The notes beneath the pieces are model-generated. The model had not been told where the DNA came from and ran no database searches. It worked only from the letters and a program-made list of their open reading frames with translations. A stretch of 64,000 nt of DNA from Microbacterium proteolyticum (GTDB lineage: Bacteria > Actinomycetota > Actinomycetes > Actinomycetales > Microbacteriaceae): assembly GCF_030818075.1 (NCBI RefSeq), contig NZ_JAUSZZ010000001.1:2232001-2296000 (forward strand). Reading direction: 5' to 3'. This document shows, piece by piece, positions 37,108-47,782 of the stretch (its first letter is position 1; every line of letters starts with the position of its first letter). Made by a program: the position numbers and the translations under genes.

Positions 37108-37791
37108 ATGGGCTTTCTCGACCGACTGTTCGGCTCCGGCGACGACTCGCCCTCGCGCTCCGCGGCGTCTCAGCCGCGGACCTCGGGCGCGAGCGAGCTG
37201 CGCGACGCCGATGGGCGTTATGCCCCGCCGCCGGCTGCGGGCGGGGGTGCCGTGGCATCCGGATCCGACGAGGACCGCCAAGCGGTCGATCGCTACCGAT
37301 ACCTGCTGCGCACGGCCCCGCCCGAGACCGTGGAGCAGGTGCACGCCGAAGCCTTCGGCAAGTTGACTCCGTCGCAACGCCAGCAGGTGCTGCAGGACCT
37401 GTCGTCGGGTCTCTCGCCCTCCGAGCGGCCCGCGAACGACGACCCGGCCACGCTCGCGCGGGCTGCGACCAGGGCGGAGTATTCCCAACCCGGCTTCATG
37501 GAGCGCACCTTCGGCGGACGGTCGTTCTCGGGGGGACCGGGTTTCGGTTCGATGCTGGGGGCGTCGATGCTGGGAACGATCGGCGGTTACGTCGTGGGGT
37601 CCGCGCTCGTCGGGGCGATGTTCGACCCGGGCTCCGACGCGGGATACGCCGACGGCGCGGCGGAAGGTGACGCGGCCGACGTCGGAGCCCCGGATGCGGG
37701 GGCGGCGGATGCCGGGGGCATCGAACCGGGGGCCGGCGGCGATGTGGGCGCGGACTTCGGTGGCGACTTCGGCGGGGACTTCGGGTTCTGA
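37108..37791 (+). CDS. Conserved actinobacterial protein of unknown function with Gly/Asp-rich tail
   Basis: 227 aa. MGFLDRLFGSGDDS start, then a helical core YRYLLRTAPPETVEQVHAEAFGKLTPSQRQQVLQDLSSGLSPSERP (about 62-110), MERTFGGRSFSGGPGFGSMLGASMLGTIGGYVVGSALVGAMF with a short Gly-rich hydrophobic segment, and a low-complexity tail with repeated GGDFGGDFGF-type units. GGAAGG precedes the ATG. Proteins with this core are common in Actinobacteria and uncharacterised. Confidence 0.75.
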   Translation: MGFLDRLFGSGDDSPSRSAASQPRTSGASELRDADGRYAPPPAAGGGAVASGSDEDRQAVDRYRYLLRTAPPETVEQVHAEAFGKLTPSQRQQVLQDLSSGLSPSERPANDDPATLARAATRAEYSQPGFMERTFGGRSFSGGPGFGSMLGASMLGTIGGYVVGSALVGAMFDPGSDAGYADGAAEGDAADVGAPDAGAADAGGIEPGAGGDVGADFGGDFGGDFGF

Positions 37792-37831
37792 TCGACCGGA
37801 AGATGTACGGGGCCGGCGGATCGCGCGGAGC

Positions 37832-37848
37832 GAGGATGTGACATCCTC
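37832..37848. promoter_or_regulatory. 17-bp palindrome immediately upstream of coaE
   Basis: GAGGATGT-G-ACATCCTC, a perfect 8-bp dyad ending 5 nt before the coaE GTG. In RNA it would place a hairpin at the start codon; as DNA it could be an operator. No matching copy elsewhere in the window was found. Confidence 0.45.
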
Positions 37849-37853
37849 ATCGA

Positions 37854-38456
37854 GTGCCTCTTCTCGCGCTCACGGGTGGGATCGCCTCGGGTAAGTCCAC
37901 CATCGCGGCCGCCCTCGCCGACCACGGAGCCGTCGTGATCGATGCCGACGCGCTCGTCCGGGAGGTGCAGTCACCCGGATCGCCCGTCCTGGCGGCGATC
38001 TCCGCCGAGTTCGGAGCGGAGGTGCTCCGGTCCGACGGGTCCCTGGACCGGCCGGCGCTCGGCACGATCGTCTTCGGGCATCCGGACCGGCTCGCGGCGC
38101 TGAACGCGCTCGTGCACCCCGCCGTGCGCGTCGAGTCCCAGCGGCGCTTCCAGGCGGCTTTCGCCGCAGATCCGAACGCGGTCGTCGTCTATGACGTGCC
38201 CTTGCTCGCGGAGGCACGTGCGGGCGACGCCTGGGATCTCGTCGTGGTGGCGCATGCACCCGTGGGGGAGCGGGTGAAGCGTCTCGTCGAGATCCGCGGC
38301 CTGAGCGAGGAGGACGCCCGGGCACGCATCGGATCGCAGGCCAGTGATGAGGAGCGTCTCGCCCTCGCCGACGTCGTGATCGACACGAGCACGACCCTGG
38401 ATGCCACGAGGCGGCAGGTCGACGAGCTCTGGGAGCGCGTGACCGCGTCGCCCTGA
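37854..38456 (+). CDS. coaE: Dephospho-CoA kinase
   Basis: 200 aa. Last step of coenzyme A synthesis, phosphorylating the 3'-OH of dephospho-CoA. P-loop [16 protein letters not shown] at residues 5-20; then [53 protein letters not shown] and [22 protein letters not shown]. Starts with GTG directly after a palindrome. Sits just before uvrB, a familiar actinobacterial arrangement. Confidence 0.95.
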   Translation: MPLLALTGGIASGKSTIAAALADHGAVVIDADALVREVQSPGSPVLAAISAEFGAEVLRSDGSLDRPALGTIVFGHPDRLAALNALVHPAVRVESQRRFQAAFAADPNAVVVYDVPLLAEARAGDAWDLVVVAHAPVGERVKRLVEIRGLSEEDARARIGSQASDEERLALADVVIDTSTTLDATRRQVDELWERVTASP

Positions 38457-38505
38457 GCGGGACGACGCCTCCTGCTCGCGCACGGCGAACGCAACCCGAC
38501 CCCGA

Positions 38506-38527
38506 TGTCGGAGGCCCCGCCTACGCT
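38506..38527 (+). promoter_or_regulatory. Candidate DNA-damage (PafBC-type) promoter of uvrB
   Basis: TGTCGGAG (38506-38513), 8 nt, TACGCT (38522-38527); ATG 6 nt later. Confidence 0.72.
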
Positions 38528-38533
38528 GGAATC

Positions 38534-40603
38534 ATGCAGGCTACGCGTTCCGTCCGCCCCTTCGAGGTCATCAGCGAGTACTCGCCGTCCGGTGATCAGC
38601 CCCAGGCGATCGCCGATCTCGCGGCGCGCATCAACGCCGGCGAGACCGACGTCGTTCTGCTCGGCGCGACCGGAACCGGAAAGTCGGCGACGACGGCCTG
38701 GCTGGTGGAGCAGGTGCAGCGGCCCACGCTCGTGCTCGCGCACAACAAGACCCTCGCAGCGCAGCTGGCGAATGAGTTCCGAGAGCTCATGCCGAACAAC
38801 GCCGTGGAGTACTTCGTCTCGTATTACGACTACTACCAGCCCGAGGCGTACGTGCCGCAGACGGACACCTTCATCGAGAAGGACTCCTCGATCAACGCCG
38901 AGGTCGAACGCCTGCGCCACTCGACCACGAACTCGCTCCTCTCGCGCCGCGACGTCGTGGTGGTGTCGACCGTGTCGTGCATCTACGGCCTCGGCGCACC
39001 CGAGGAGTACCTGCGCGCCATGGTCGCCCTGCAGGTGGGGGAGCGCTACGACCGCGATGCGCTCATCCGCAAGTTCATCGCGATGCAGTACAACCGCAAC
39101 GACGTCGATTTCTCGCGCGGCAACTTCCGCGTGCGAGGCGACACGATCGAGATCATCCCGGTGTACGAGGAGTATGCGATCCGCATCGAGATGTTCGGCG
39201 ATGAGATCGAGGCGCTCTACACGCTGCACCCGCTCACCGGCGACGTGATCGAGAAGATGGACTCCGTTCCGATCTTCCCCGCGTCTCACTACGTCGCCGG
39301 CACCGAGACGGTCCAGCGCGCCATCGGCACGATCGAGCACGAGCTCGAGGAGCGGCTGAAGGAGTTCGAGTCGCAGGGCAAGCTGCTGGAGGCTCAGCGT
39401 CTGCGCATGCGCACCACCTTCGACCTCGAGATGCTGCAGCAGCTCGGCTTCTGTTCGGGCATCGAGAACTATTCGCGCCACATGGACGGACGGATGCCGG
39501 GAGACCCTCCGCACACGTTGCTCGACTTCTTCCCCGACGACTTCCTGCTCGTGATCGACGAGTCGCACGTGACGGTCCCGCAGATCGGTGCGATGTACGA
39601 GGGCGACGCGTCGCGCAAACGCACTCTCGTCGAGCACGGTTTCCGGCTGCCCAGTGCGATGGACAACCGTCCGCTGCGTTGGGACGAGTTCAAGGAACGC
39701 GTCGGGCAGACCGTCTACCTGTCGGCCACTCCGGGCCGTTACGAAATGGGGATCGCCGACGGCGTCGTCGAGCAGATCATCCGTCCCACGGGCCTGGTCG
39801 ACCCGGAGATCATCGTCAAACCCTCCAAGGGGCAGATCGACGATCTTCTCGAGGAGATCCGCGTGCGCGTCGAGCGCGACGAGCGCGTGCTCGTGACGAC
39901 GCTCACCAAGAAGATGGCGGAGGAGCTCACCGACTTCCTCGGTGAGCACGGCGTGCGTGTGCGCTACCTGCACTCCGACGTCGACACGTTGCGGCGCGTC
40001 GAGCTGCTGACCGAGCTGCGGGCGGGTGTGTACGACGTGCTGGTCGGCATCAACCTGCTCCGCGAGGGCCTCGACCTGCCCGAGGTCTCGCTCGTGGCGA
40101 TCCTGGATGCCGACAAAGAGGGGTTCTTGCGCAGCGGCACGTCGCTCATCCAGACCATCGGTCGCGCGGCCCGTAACGTGTCGGGCCAGGTGCACATGTA
40201 TGCCGACAAGATCACCGACTCGATGCGCAACGCGATCGATGAGACCGAGCGTCGCCGTGAGAAGCAGATCGCCTACAACACCGAGAACGGCATCGACCCG
40301 CAGCCGCTGCGCAAGAAGATCGCCGACATCACCGAGGTCTTGAACCGCGAAGCGACCGACACGAAGAAGCTTCTGGCTCGCAACGACAAGGCGAGTAAGG
40401 GCAAATCGCCGACGCCGTCGCTGCGCCGGACGGGGATCGCGGCCGAGGGCGCCGATCAACTCGAGTCCACCATCGCCGACCTGACCCAGCAGATGCTGGC
40501 GGCCGCGGCGGAGCTGAAATTCGAACTCGCCGGGCGCCTCCGGGACGAGGTGCAGGACATGAAGAAGGAGCTGCGGGCCATGGAGCGCGCCGGACACGCC
40601 TGA
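38534..40603 (+). CDS. uvrB: Excinuclease ABC subunit B
   Basis: 689 aa. Damage-verification helicase of nucleotide excision repair, loaded by UvrA and the partner of UvrC. Walker [15 protein letters not shown] at about 44-57; damage-probing beta-hairpin [20 protein letters not shown]; helicase motifs [23 protein letters not shown] and [40 protein letters not shown]-terminal UVR motif ([27 protein letters not shown]) that binds UvrC. Leaderless start under the shared damage-type promoter. Complete and of normal length. Confidence 0.98.
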   Translation: MQATRSVRPFEVISEYSPSGDQPQAIADLAARINAGETDVVLLGATGTGKSATTAWLVEQVQRPTLVLAHNKTLAAQLANEFRELMPNNAVEYFVSYYDYYQPEAYVPQTDTFIEKDSSINAEVERLRHSTTNSLLSRRDVVVVSTVSCIYGLGAPEEYLRAMVALQVGERYDRDALIRKFIAMQYNRNDVDFSRGNFRVRGDTIEIIPVYEEYAIRIEMFGDEIEALYTLHPLTGDVIEKMDSVPIFPASHYVAGTETVQRAIGTIEHELEERLKEFESQGKLLEAQRLRMRTTFDLEMLQQLGFCSGIENYSRHMDGRMPGDPPHTLLDFFPDDFLLVIDESHVTVPQIGAMYEGDASRKRTLVEHGFRLPSAMDNRPLRWDEFKERVGQTVYLSATPGRYEMGIADGVVEQIIRPTGLVDPEIIVKPSKGQIDDLLEEIRVRVERDERVLVTTLTKKMAEELTDFLGEHGVRVRYLHSDVDTLRRVELLTELRAGVYDVLVGINLLREGLDLPEVSLVAILDADKEGFLRSGTSLIQTIGRAARNVSGQVHMYADKITDSMRNAIDETERRREKQIAYNTENGIDPQPLRKKIADITEVLNREATDTKKLLARNDKASKGKSPTPSLRRTGIAAEGADQLESTIADLTQQMLAAAAELKFELAGRLRDEVQDMKKELRAMERAGHA

Positions 40604-40616
40604 TCCCGGTCCGACC

Positions 40617-41039
40617 ATGGAGCAGCGGCTCACCCTCGTCACCCTCGGAGTGCGCGATCTTGCGCGCGCTGTGACTTTCTACGAAGTGCTCGGGTGGAGG
40701 GCGCACCCTTCCTCCGTGGACGGGGAGGTGGCCTTCTTCGATACGGGCGGGATGGTCGTCGCTCTCTGGGGTCGACGTCAACTCGCCGAGGACTCCGGCA
40801 TGGACGACCTCGGCGGGTGGGGTGGTGTGACCCTCGCGCACAACGTCGCCGAGACCGCGCAGGTCGATGCGATCCTGGCGGCCGCTCGTGCAGCGGGGGC
40901 AGGCGTGACGCGGTCCGCGGCGCGGACGCCGTGGGGCGGATACTCGGGCGTCTTCGTCGACCCCGACGGCCACCCGTGGGAGGTGGCCGTCAATCCCGGG
41001 TGGCCGTTGGATGCGGACGGACGGCCGCAGCTGAGCTGA
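40617..41039 (+). CDS. VOC-family (glyoxalase-like) protein
   Basis: 140 aa. Two beta-alpha-beta-beta-beta units: LTLVTLGVRDLARAVTFYEVLGWRA with VAFFDTGGMVVALW, and VDAILAAARAAGAGVTRSAARTPWGGYSGVFVDPDGHPWEVAVNP. The DPDGHPWEVA end is typical of uncharacterised VOC proteins. Only 13 nt after uvrB, so read through from its promoter is likely. Substrate unknown. Confidence 0.85.
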   Translation: MEQRLTLVTLGVRDLARAVTFYEVLGWRAHPSSVDGEVAFFDTGGMVVALWGRRQLAEDSGMDDLGGWGGVTLAHNVAETAQVDAILAAARAAGAGVTRSAARTPWGGYSGVFVDPDGHPWEVAVNPGWPLDADGRPQLS

Positions 41040-41117
41040 GCCGTGGGTCGGGTGACCTCCCGAGTCGATCCCAGGAGGGCGGTGAACCGGCGCGCTGCGC
41101 CGCCCGAAGGGGCCGGA

Positions 41118-41354
41118 TCAGGGGCAGTGCAGCAACGGTTTCGGGCCGGAGCGGTCCACACTGTGCTCGGTCATCGGGTGACCGCACAGAGGGCACGGGC
41201 GCCCCGTGCGAACGGGCTCGGGGGTCGTCTCGTAGGGTCCGACCGAGGCGGGTCCGGCCACGCGAATCAGTCGGGTGTTGAAGTACTGGTACCAGCCGCC
41301 GGCTTCGCGCACACGCTCTCGGAGCGGCGGGCGATCGGCATCCTTTCGTGTCAT
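41118..41354 (-). CDS. Small zinc-ribbon-like protein of unknown function
   Basis: 78 aa. The C-terminal part has C54-P-L-C57 with H59 and H64, and ends H76-C77-P, a pattern fitting one bound zinc. The middle segment GGWYQYFNTRLIRVAGPASVGPYE is unusual and probably diagnostic of a family I cannot name. Starts at ATG 41354, 36 nt from the OhrR-like gene on the other strand, with a palindrome between, so it is probably a target of that regulator. Confidence 0.7.
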   Translation of the reverse strand: MTRKDADRPPLRERVREAGGWYQYFNTRLIRVAGPASVGPYETTPEPVRTGRPCPLCGHPMTEHSVDRSGPKPLLHCP

Positions 41355-41359
41355 GATTA

Positions 41360-41371
41360 TTAGTGTACTAA
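41360..41371. promoter_or_regulatory. Operator-like palindrome between the zinc-ribbon gene and the MarR/OhrR-like gene
   Basis: TTAGT-GT-ACTAA (41360-41371), a perfect 5-bp dyad in a short AT-rich island between two divergent starts. Spacing and placement fit a MarR-type operator. Confidence 0.6.
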
Positions 41372-41390
41372 CTATTTGGGAAGGTGGCAC

Positions 41391-41825
41391 ATGCAGGATC
41401 CGCTCGCGCTCGAGAATCAGGTGTGCTTCGCCCTCGTCACGGCGGCGCGCAACGTCGTATCGATCTATCGGCCCGTGCTGGAGCCGCTCGGTCTGACCCA
41501 TCCGCAGTATCTCGTCATGCTCGCGCTCTGGGAGCAGTCGCCGCGATCGCTCGGTGCGCTCGCGGCGGAACTCGCCATGGAGCCCGCCACGCTGTCGCCA
41601 CTGGTCAAGCGCCTCGAGGCGCAGGGCCGGGTGGTCCGCTCCCGTCGCGCCGACGATGAGCGGGTGCTCGACATCGGCCTCACCGACGAGGGCCGCGCGC
41701 TGCGCGAGGCCGCGCTCGCGGTACCCGGCCAGGTCATGGCGCGGGTCGGCGTCGACGAGCCCGCGCTGATCGCCCTGCGAGACGGTCTCGCGCCCTTCGC
41801 GGGGAGCCTCCGAGACGGGGAGTGA
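41391..41825 (+). CDS. MarR-family regulator, OhrR-like peroxide sensor
   Basis: 144 aa from ATG 41391 with AAGGTGG upstream. N-terminal LENQVCFALVTAARNVVSIYRPVLEPLGLTHPQYLVMLALWE is characteristic of OhrR, with Cys12 at the position of the reactive cysteine that senses organic hydroperoxides. The winged helix is SLGALAAELAMEPATLSPLVKRLEAQGRVVRSRRADDERVLDIGLTDEG. OhrR normally represses an ohr peroxidase gene; none is nearby, and the divergent partner is the zinc-ribbon protein. DNA target probably 41360-41371. Confidence 0.88.
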   Translation: MQDPLALENQVCFALVTAARNVVSIYRPVLEPLGLTHPQYLVMLALWEQSPRSLGALAAELAMEPATLSPLVKRLEAQGRVVRSRRADDERVLDIGLTDEGRALREAALAVPGQVMARVGVDEPALIALRDGLAPFAGSLRDGE

Positions 41826-41886
41826 CGCTCCGTCGGGGTCGCGGCACTGTCGCACATCCGTGCGCTCGGGGCGAACCCGGGGCCGA

Positions 41887-41908
41887 TGTCGGAGGCCCGA
41901 CCTAGACT
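41887..41908 (+). promoter_or_regulatory. Candidate DNA-damage (PafBC-type) promoter of uvrA
   Basis: TGTCGGAG (41887-41894), 8 nt, TAGACT (41903-41908); GTG start 6 nt later. Confidence 0.72.
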
Positions 41909-41914
41909 TAACGC

Positions 41915-44884
41915 GTGCCGATCGTTCCCGTTTCCTCGCCCTCGTCATCCGCCACCTCCGGTACCAGCGGCAAGCTGAGTGTGCGCGGTGCGCGCGTCCA
42001 CAACCTGAAAGACGTCGACCTCGACATCCCCCGCGATTCCCTCGTCGTCTTCACCGGGCTGTCGGGGTCGGGGAAGTCCAGCCTGGCGTTCGACACGATC
42101 TTCGCCGAGGGGCAACGGCGTTACGTCGAGTCGCTGAGCGCGTACGCCCGCCAGTTCCTCGGCCAGGTCGATCGACCCGATGTCGACTTCATCGAGGGGC
42201 TCAGCCCCGCCGTCTCGATCGATCAGAAGTCGACCAACCGCAACCCGCGCTCGACGGTCGGGACGATCACGGAGATCCACGATTACATGCGCCTGTTGTG
42301 GGCCCGCATCGGCGTGCCCCACTGCCCCGACTGCGGCGCACGCATCCAGCGTCAGACCGTGCAGCAGATCGCGGACCAGCTCATGGAGCTGCCCGAGCGC
42401 ACCCGCTACCAGATCGTCGCGCCGGTCGTCACGCAGAAGAAGGGCGAGTTCGTCGACCTCTTCAAGGAGCTCAGCGCCAAGGGCTATGCGCGCGCGGTGG
42501 TCGACGGCGAGCTGATCCAGCTCGCGGAGCCCCCGACTCTCAAGAAGAGCTACAAGCACGACATCGCCGTGGTCGTCGACCGGCTCGTGGCATCCGGTGA
42601 CAACCTCAGTCGCGTGACCGACTCGGTCGAGACGGCGATGGGTCTCGCGGGCGGCATCATGCAGGTCAACTACGTCGACGAAGAGGGCGACGACGCCTGG
42701 CAGTCGTTCTCCGAGAAGCTGGCGTGTCCCAACGGCCACCCGCTGCAGCTCACCGAGATCGAGCCGCGCACGTTCTCGTTCAACGCGCCCTTCGGCGCGT
42801 GCCCCGTCTGCTCGGGCCTCGGAACGCGCATGTCGGTCGACGTCGACCTCATGCTCGGCGACGAGGAGCTCTCCATCCGCGACGGGGCCATCCTGCCCTG
42901 GACCACGCAGGGCAAGGGGCTCTTCCAGTACTACGAGCGACTGCTGGAGGGGCTCGCTCGCGACCTCGACTTCTCTCTGGACACCCCGTGGAAGGACCTC
43001 TCCCACGACGTGCAGCAAGCGGTGCTCCGCGGCGAGAACTATAAGGTCACGGTCAAGTGGAAGAATCGCTACGGCCGTGAGATGCGTTACTCCTCGGGCT
43101 TCGAGGGCGTCGTGCCGTACATCGAGCGGCAGTACCTGCAGGCCGAGTCCGACACGCAGCGCCAGCGCTGGTCGGAGTACCTGCGCGAGGTGCCGTGCGC
43201 CGTCTGCGACGGCGACCGTCTGAAGCCCGAGGTGCTCGCGGTGCTCGTCGACAACACCTCGATCGCCGCGGCGTCGCGCATGAGCCTCGCCGACGCTCGT
43301 GAGTTCTTCTCGAAGCTCACCCTCACCGATCGTGAAGCGACCATCGCCGCGGCGGTGTTGCGTGAGATCCGCGCCCGCCTCGACTTCCTCTTGCAGGTCG
43401 GCCTGAACTACCTCAGTCTGGGCCGCGCCGCCGGAACGCTCTCGGGCGGGGAGGCGCAGCGCATCCGCCTCGCGACGCAGATCGGCTCCGGTTTGACCGG
43501 CGTGCTGTACGTCCTCGACGAGCCCTCGATCGGACTCCACCAGCGCGACAACCGGCGCCTCATCCAGACGCTCGAGACGCTGCGAGACCTCGGCAACACC
43601 CTGATCGTCGTCGAGCACGACGAAGAGACCATCCACGCGGCCGACTGGGTCGTCGACATCGGACCGCGCGCCGGCGTCGACGGCGGCAACGTCGTGCACT
43701 CCGGGCCGCTCGCCGAGCTGTTGGATGACGAGCGTTCGCTCACCGGCGCGTATCTCTCGGGTCGCCGGGCGATCGAGGCGCCGAAGAAGCGTCGCAAGAT
43801 CGACAAGAAGCGCCAGATCACGGTGGTCGGTGCGCGCGAGAACAACCTCCAGAACGTGTCCGTCGACTTCCCGCTGGGCGTCCTCACCTCCGTGACGGGC
43901 GTGAGCGGATCCGGCAAATCGACCCTGGTGAACGGCATCCTGTACGAAGTCCTCGCGTCCAAGCTGAACGGTGCCCGCCGCGTTCCGGGCAAGCACACGC
44001 GCGTGACGGGTCTCGACAACCTCGACAAGGTCGTGCACGTCGACCAGGCGCCCATCGGCCGCACTCCGCGGTCCAACCCGGCCACCTACACCGGCGTCTT
44101 CGACCGCATTCGCACGCTGTTCAGCGAGACCCCCGAGGCGAAGGTGCGCGGCTACCAGGCCGGGCGGTTCAGCTTCAACGTCAAGGGCGGTCGCTGCGAG
44201 GCGTGTTCCGGCGACGGCACGCTGAAGATCGAGATGAACTTCCTCCCCGACGTGTACGTCGACTGCGAGGTGTGCCACGGCAAGCGGTACAACCGCGACA
44301 CGCTCTCGGTGCACTACAAGGGGAAGAACATCGCCGAGGTGCTCGAGATGCCCATCTCCGAGGCTGCGGAGTTCTTCGAGCCGATCCAGGCCATCCACCG
44401 TTACCTCAAGACACTCGTCGACGTCGGTCTCGGATACGTGCGTCTCGGGCAGTCGGCGACCACTCTGTCGGGCGGCGAAGCGCAGCGTGTGAAACTCGCG
44501 ACCGAGCTGCAGCGCCGGAGCAACGGCCGGTCGATCTACGTGCTCGACGAACCCACGACGGGTCTGCACTTCGAAGACGTGTCGCTGCTGCTGAAGGTCT
44601 TGAACGGCCTCGTCGACAAGGGCAACTCGGTGATCGTGATCGAGCACAACCTCGACGTCATCAAGAGCAGCGACTGGGTGATCGACCTCGGGCCCGAGGG
44701 CGGTGCTGGCGGCGGCACGATCGTGGCGACGGGAACGCCGGAGCAGGTCGCGAAGGTGAAGGGCAGCCACACCGGCGCGTTCCTGGCCGAACTGCTGGAG
44801 ACCGGCCGCACGGGAACCCCGCGCAACGCGCCCGCGCTCGACGCGGACGACGCGGAGCGGGAGCTCGTGAGCGCGGTGGGCTGA
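41915..44884 (+). CDS. uvrA: Excinuclease ABC subunit A
   Basis: 989 aa, leaderless GTG. ABC-type damage sensor that loads UvrB. First Walker [35 protein letters not shown]; zinc site one built from CPNG and ACPVCSG; first signature [38 protein letters not shown]. Second Walker [15 protein letters not shown]; zinc site two [29 protein letters not shown]; second signature [18 protein letters not shown] and [15 protein letters not shown]. All ATPase and zinc residues present. Followed 3 nt later by uvrC. Confidence 0.98.
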   Translation: MPIVPVSSPSSSATSGTSGKLSVRGARVHNLKDVDLDIPRDSLVVFTGLSGSGKSSLAFDTIFAEGQRRYVESLSAYARQFLGQVDRPDVDFIEGLSPAVSIDQKSTNRNPRSTVGTITEIHDYMRLLWARIGVPHCPDCGARIQRQTVQQIADQLMELPERTRYQIVAPVVTQKKGEFVDLFKELSAKGYARAVVDGELIQLAEPPTLKKSYKHDIAVVVDRLVASGDNLSRVTDSVETAMGLAGGIMQVNYVDEEGDDAWQSFSEKLACPNGHPLQLTEIEPRTFSFNAPFGACPVCSGLGTRMSVDVDLMLGDEELSIRDGAILPWTTQGKGLFQYYERLLEGLARDLDFSLDTPWKDLSHDVQQAVLRGENYKVTVKWKNRYGREMRYSSGFEGVVPYIERQYLQAESDTQRQRWSEYLREVPCAVCDGDRLKPEVLAVLVDNTSIAAASRMSLADAREFFSKLTLTDREATIAAAVLREIRARLDFLLQVGLNYLSLGRAAGTLSGGEAQRIRLATQIGSGLTGVLYVLDEPSIGLHQRDNRRLIQTLETLRDLGNTLIVVEHDEETIHAADWVVDIGPRAGVDGGNVVHSGPLAELLDDERSLTGAYLSGRRAIEAPKKRRKIDKKRQITVVGARENNLQNVSVDFPLGVLTSVTGVSGSGKSTLVNGILYEVLASKLNGARRVPGKHTRVTGLDNLDKVVHVDQAPIGRTPRSNPATYTGVFDRIRTLFSETPEAKVRGYQAGRFSFNVKGGRCEACSGDGTLKIEMNFLPDVYVDCEVCHGKRYNRDTLSVHYKGKNIAEVLEMPISEAAEFFEPIQAIHRYLKTLVDVGLGYVRLGQSATTLSGGEAQRVKLATELQRRSNGRSIYVLDEPTTGLHFEDVSLLLKVLNGLVDKGNSVIVIEHNLDVIKSSDWVIDLGPEGGAGGGTIVATGTPEQVAKVKGSHTGAFLAELLETGRTGTPRNAPALDADDAERELVSAVG

Positions 44885-44887
44885 CGC

Positions 44888-46831
44888 ATGGCATCCCGAG
44901 AACGGATGTCGCACCTCCCTTACCGTCCGAAGGCCGGAGAGATCCCCACCAACCCGGGGGTCTACCGGTTCCGGGATGCCGAGGGGCGCGTGCTGTACGT
45001 CGGCAAGGCGAAGAACCTGCGAGCACGCTTGTCGAATTACTTCGCACCGCTGTACTCGCTGCACGAGCGCACCCGCCGCATGGTCACGACGGCGGCGAGC
45101 GTGGAGTGGACGGTCGTGCCCAGCGACGTCGACTCGCTGCAGCTGGAGTACATGTGGATCAAGGAGTTCGATCCGCCCTTCAACGTGCGCTACCGCGACG
45201 ACAAGTCGTATCCCTTCATGGCCATCACCCTGGCCGACGAAGCCCCGCGCGTCATCGTCACCCGCAACCCCAAGATCCGTGGAGCGAAGTATTTCGGGCC
45301 CTACCCCAAGGTGTGGGCCGTGCACGACACCATCGATCTGATGATCAAGGTCTTCCCCATCCGGACGTGCAGCGACTCGTCCTACAAGAAGGCGATGGCG
45401 TCGGGGCGGCCGTGCTTCCCCGGACAGATCGGTCGGTGCGGGGGACCGTGTTCGATGAAGGTCACCGTCGCCGAGCACCGCGCGATGGTCGACGACTTCG
45501 TCGCATTCATGTCGGGCGGTGATCAGCGCTTCACGCGCGAGCTGACGGCTCGCATGAAAGAAGCGTCGGCCGCGATGGACTACGAGTCGGCGGCCCACTA
45601 TCGCGACCGCCTGCAGGCGATCGACGCCGTGCTCGGCAAGAGCGCCCTCGTGCTGGCATCCGACACGGATGCCGACCTGTTCGGCATCGCCGAAGACGAG
45701 CTGGCGGCGACCGTGCAGCACTTCGTCGTGCGCGGCGGTCGCGTGCGCGGAGTCCGGGCGACGACGATCGAGAAGGAGATCGACATCTCCGGTGCCGACC
45801 TCGTCGATCAGGTGCTTCAGCGCACCTACGGCGACGCGGAGGCCGGGGACATCCCGCGGCAGGTACTGGTACCCGAGCTGCCCGACGACGCCGAACAGCT
45901 GGAAACCTGGTTGCGCGAGCGGCGCGGGCGTCCCGTCACCCTGCAGGTGGCTCAGCGCGGGCGGAAGTCCGACCTGTTGAAGACGGCCACGCTCAACGCG
46001 CAGCAAGCGCTGATGCTCCACAAGACCCGCCGCACGAGCGACTACGTCGCACGTTCGCAAGCGCTCACCGACCTGCAGGAAGCGATCGGCATGACCGAGG
46101 CGCCGCTGCGCATCGAGTGCTTTGACGTGTCGCATCTGTCGGGCACCAACGTCGTGGCATCCATGGTCGTGTTCGAGGACGGCCTGCCCCGGAAGGACCA
46201 GTACCGCTCGTTCGGTGTCGCCGAGACGACCGACGACACCGACTCGATGTACCAGGTCCTCACGCGTCGCCTCGCCTACCTCGATCGTCCCGACGACATC
46301 GAGCCCGAGACCGTCGGCGGCGCGATCGTCGCCGCTCCCGACTCCGCTGCGGTCACCGCCGACGGCGAGGTCGTGACGGCGCGCAAGCGGCCGCGCTTCG
46401 CCTACCGTCCGCAACTGCTGGTCGTCGACGGCGGTCAACCGCAGGTCGCTGCGGCGGCGCGTGCCCTCGCCGATGCGGGGCATGAAGAGATCGCGCTGTG
46501 CGGGATCGCCAAGCGCCTCGAAGAGGTCTGGCTGCCGGGGGAGGAGTATCCGGTGATCCTGCCGCGCACGTCGGAGGCGCTGTACCTGCTGCAGCGACTG
46601 CGCGACGAGGCCCACCGCTTCGCCATCGTCCATCAACGCAAGCGTCGCAAGCGCGACATCTCGAGCGTCCTCGCGGAGGTCCCGGGGCTCGGCGACGCCC
46701 GCATCAAGGCGCTTCTGCGGCACTTCGGATCGGTCTCCGCGCTGAAGGAGGCCAGCGCCGAGGACATCACGGCGCTTCCCGGCATCGGCCCGACCCTGGC
46801 CGAGGCCATCCGCGCGCACCTTGATCGCTAG
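44888..46831 (+). CDS. uvrC: Excinuclease ABC subunit C
   Basis: 647 aa. Makes both incisions next to the UvrB-bound lesion. N-terminal GIY-YIG nuclease [31 protein letters not shown]; central UVR motif ([25 protein letters not shown]) for UvrB; RNase H-like 5' nuclease with [24 protein letters not shown] and [10 protein letters not shown]-terminal tandem helix-hairpin-helix [44 protein letters not shown]. Start ATG 44888; MSHLPYRP at 44906 is an alternative. No PafBC-type box of its own; probably read from uvrA. Confidence 0.97.
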   Translation: MASRERMSHLPYRPKAGEIPTNPGVYRFRDAEGRVLYVGKAKNLRARLSNYFAPLYSLHERTRRMVTTAASVEWTVVPSDVDSLQLEYMWIKEFDPPFNVRYRDDKSYPFMAITLADEAPRVIVTRNPKIRGAKYFGPYPKVWAVHDTIDLMIKVFPIRTCSDSSYKKAMASGRPCFPGQIGRCGGPCSMKVTVAEHRAMVDDFVAFMSGGDQRFTRELTARMKEASAAMDYESAAHYRDRLQAIDAVLGKSALVLASDTDADLFGIAEDELAATVQHFVVRGGRVRGVRATTIEKEIDISGADLVDQVLQRTYGDAEAGDIPRQVLVPELPDDAEQLETWLRERRGRPVTLQVAQRGRKSDLLKTATLNAQQALMLHKTRRTSDYVARSQALTDLQEAIGMTEAPLRIECFDVSHLSGTNVVASMVVFEDGLPRKDQYRSFGVAETTDDTDSMYQVLTRRLAYLDRPDDIEPETVGGAIVAAPDSAAVTADGEVVTARKRPRFAYRPQLLVVDGGQPQVAAAARALADAGHEEIALCGIAKRLEEVWLPGEEYPVILPRTSEALYLLQRLRDEAHRFAIVHQRKRRKRDISSVLAEVPGLGDARIKALLRHFGSVSALKEASAEDITALPGIGPTLAEAIRAHLDR

Positions 46832-46863
46832 GCTGGAACGACAGCGACGGGAGGCGGACGCAC

Positions 46864-47742
46864 ATGGAGCCGGGACGCGACGAGCCAGGTGAGGTGCTGA
46901 TCGTCACCGGGATGTCGGGGGCGGGCCGGTCCACCGTCGCCAACGCCCTCGAAGACCTCGACTGGTACGTGGTCGACAACCTCCCCCCGCAGATGCTGCG
47001 CCCGCTGCTCGAACTCAGCGAGCTCGCCGGTGGCGCGGTACCCCGCGTCGCGGTGGTGGTCGACGTCCGCGGCCGCTCGCTGTTCAGTGACCTGCCCGAG
47101 GCGATGCGCACGTTGCAGGCGGGCCGTCAGGTGCGGGTGGTGTTCCTGGATGCCAGTGACGCGGTGCTCGTGCGACGGTTCGAGGCCGTACGCCGACCGC
47201 ATCCCCTGCAGGGCGACGGCACGATCCTCGACGGCATCCGACGCGAGCGTGAGCGCCTCGCGCCCCTGCGCGAAGCCGCCGACGTCGTGATCGACACGTC
47301 GGGCATGAACGTGCACCAGCTGTCGCTGCGCACGGTCGCACTCTTCGGCGATGAAGGGGCCGCGCGCCACACGATCACCCTGATGAGCTTCGGTTTCAAG
47401 TACGGCCTGCCGCCCGACGTCGACCTCGTCGCCGACATGCGCTTCCTGCCGAATCCCTTCTGGAACGAAGACCTGCGCCCGCTGACCGGGGAAGACCCGC
47501 AGGTGCGGGAGTACGTCCTGAGTCGGGCGGGCGCAGCCGAGTTCCTCGACGCCTACGGGGCGGCGCTCCGACCGGTCCTGGAGGGCTATCAGCGGGAGAA
47601 CAAGCGCCATTCGGTGGTGGCGGTGGGCTGCACGGGCGGCAAACACCGTTCGGTCGTCATGGCCCGAGAGCTCGCTGCACGTCTGTCCGATGTTCCGGGA
47701 GTGGCCGTCCGCGTGGCTCACCGCGACCTCGGTCGCGAGTAG
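46864..47742 (+). CDS. rapZ: RapZ-family nucleotide-binding protein (RNase adapter)
   Basis: 292 aa. N-terminal P-loop domain [29 protein letters not shown] (about 16-44) where Arg replaces the Walker Lys, a change I recall as usual in Actinobacteria. C-terminal RapZ domain: [40 protein letters not shown] and [20 protein letters not shown]. In E. coli RapZ controls GlcN6P synthesis through small RNAs; the actinobacterial role is not settled. whiA follows after 40 nt; the yvcK gene often found between them is absent. Confidence 0.93.
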   Translation: MEPGRDEPGEVLIVTGMSGAGRSTVANALEDLDWYVVDNLPPQMLRPLLELSELAGGAVPRVAVVVDVRGRSLFSDLPEAMRTLQAGRQVRVVFLDASDAVLVRRFEAVRRPHPLQGDGTILDGIRRERERLAPLREAADVVIDTSGMNVHQLSLRTVALFGDEGAARHTITLMSFGFKYGLPPDVDLVADMRFLPNPFWNEDLRPLTGEDPQVREYVLSRAGAAEFLDAYGAALRPVLEGYQRENKRHSVVAVGCTGGKHRSVVMARELAARLSDVPGVAVRVAHRDLGRE

Positions 47743-47782
47743 GCTGGACCGTCGTCCCCGCCGCCCCCACCCGAGGAGAACT

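Noticed and set aside
40626..41039. VOC protein after uvrB as a repair gene
   Set aside because: Proximity alone; glyoxalase-like proteins are common and nothing in its sequence suggests DNA work.
41945..46819. A 1624-codon open frame antisense to uvrA and uvrC
   Set aside because: It lies opposite two certain genes; long antisense frames are a by-product of GC-rich third positions, and the translation is Arg/Gly/Asp-rich with no domains.
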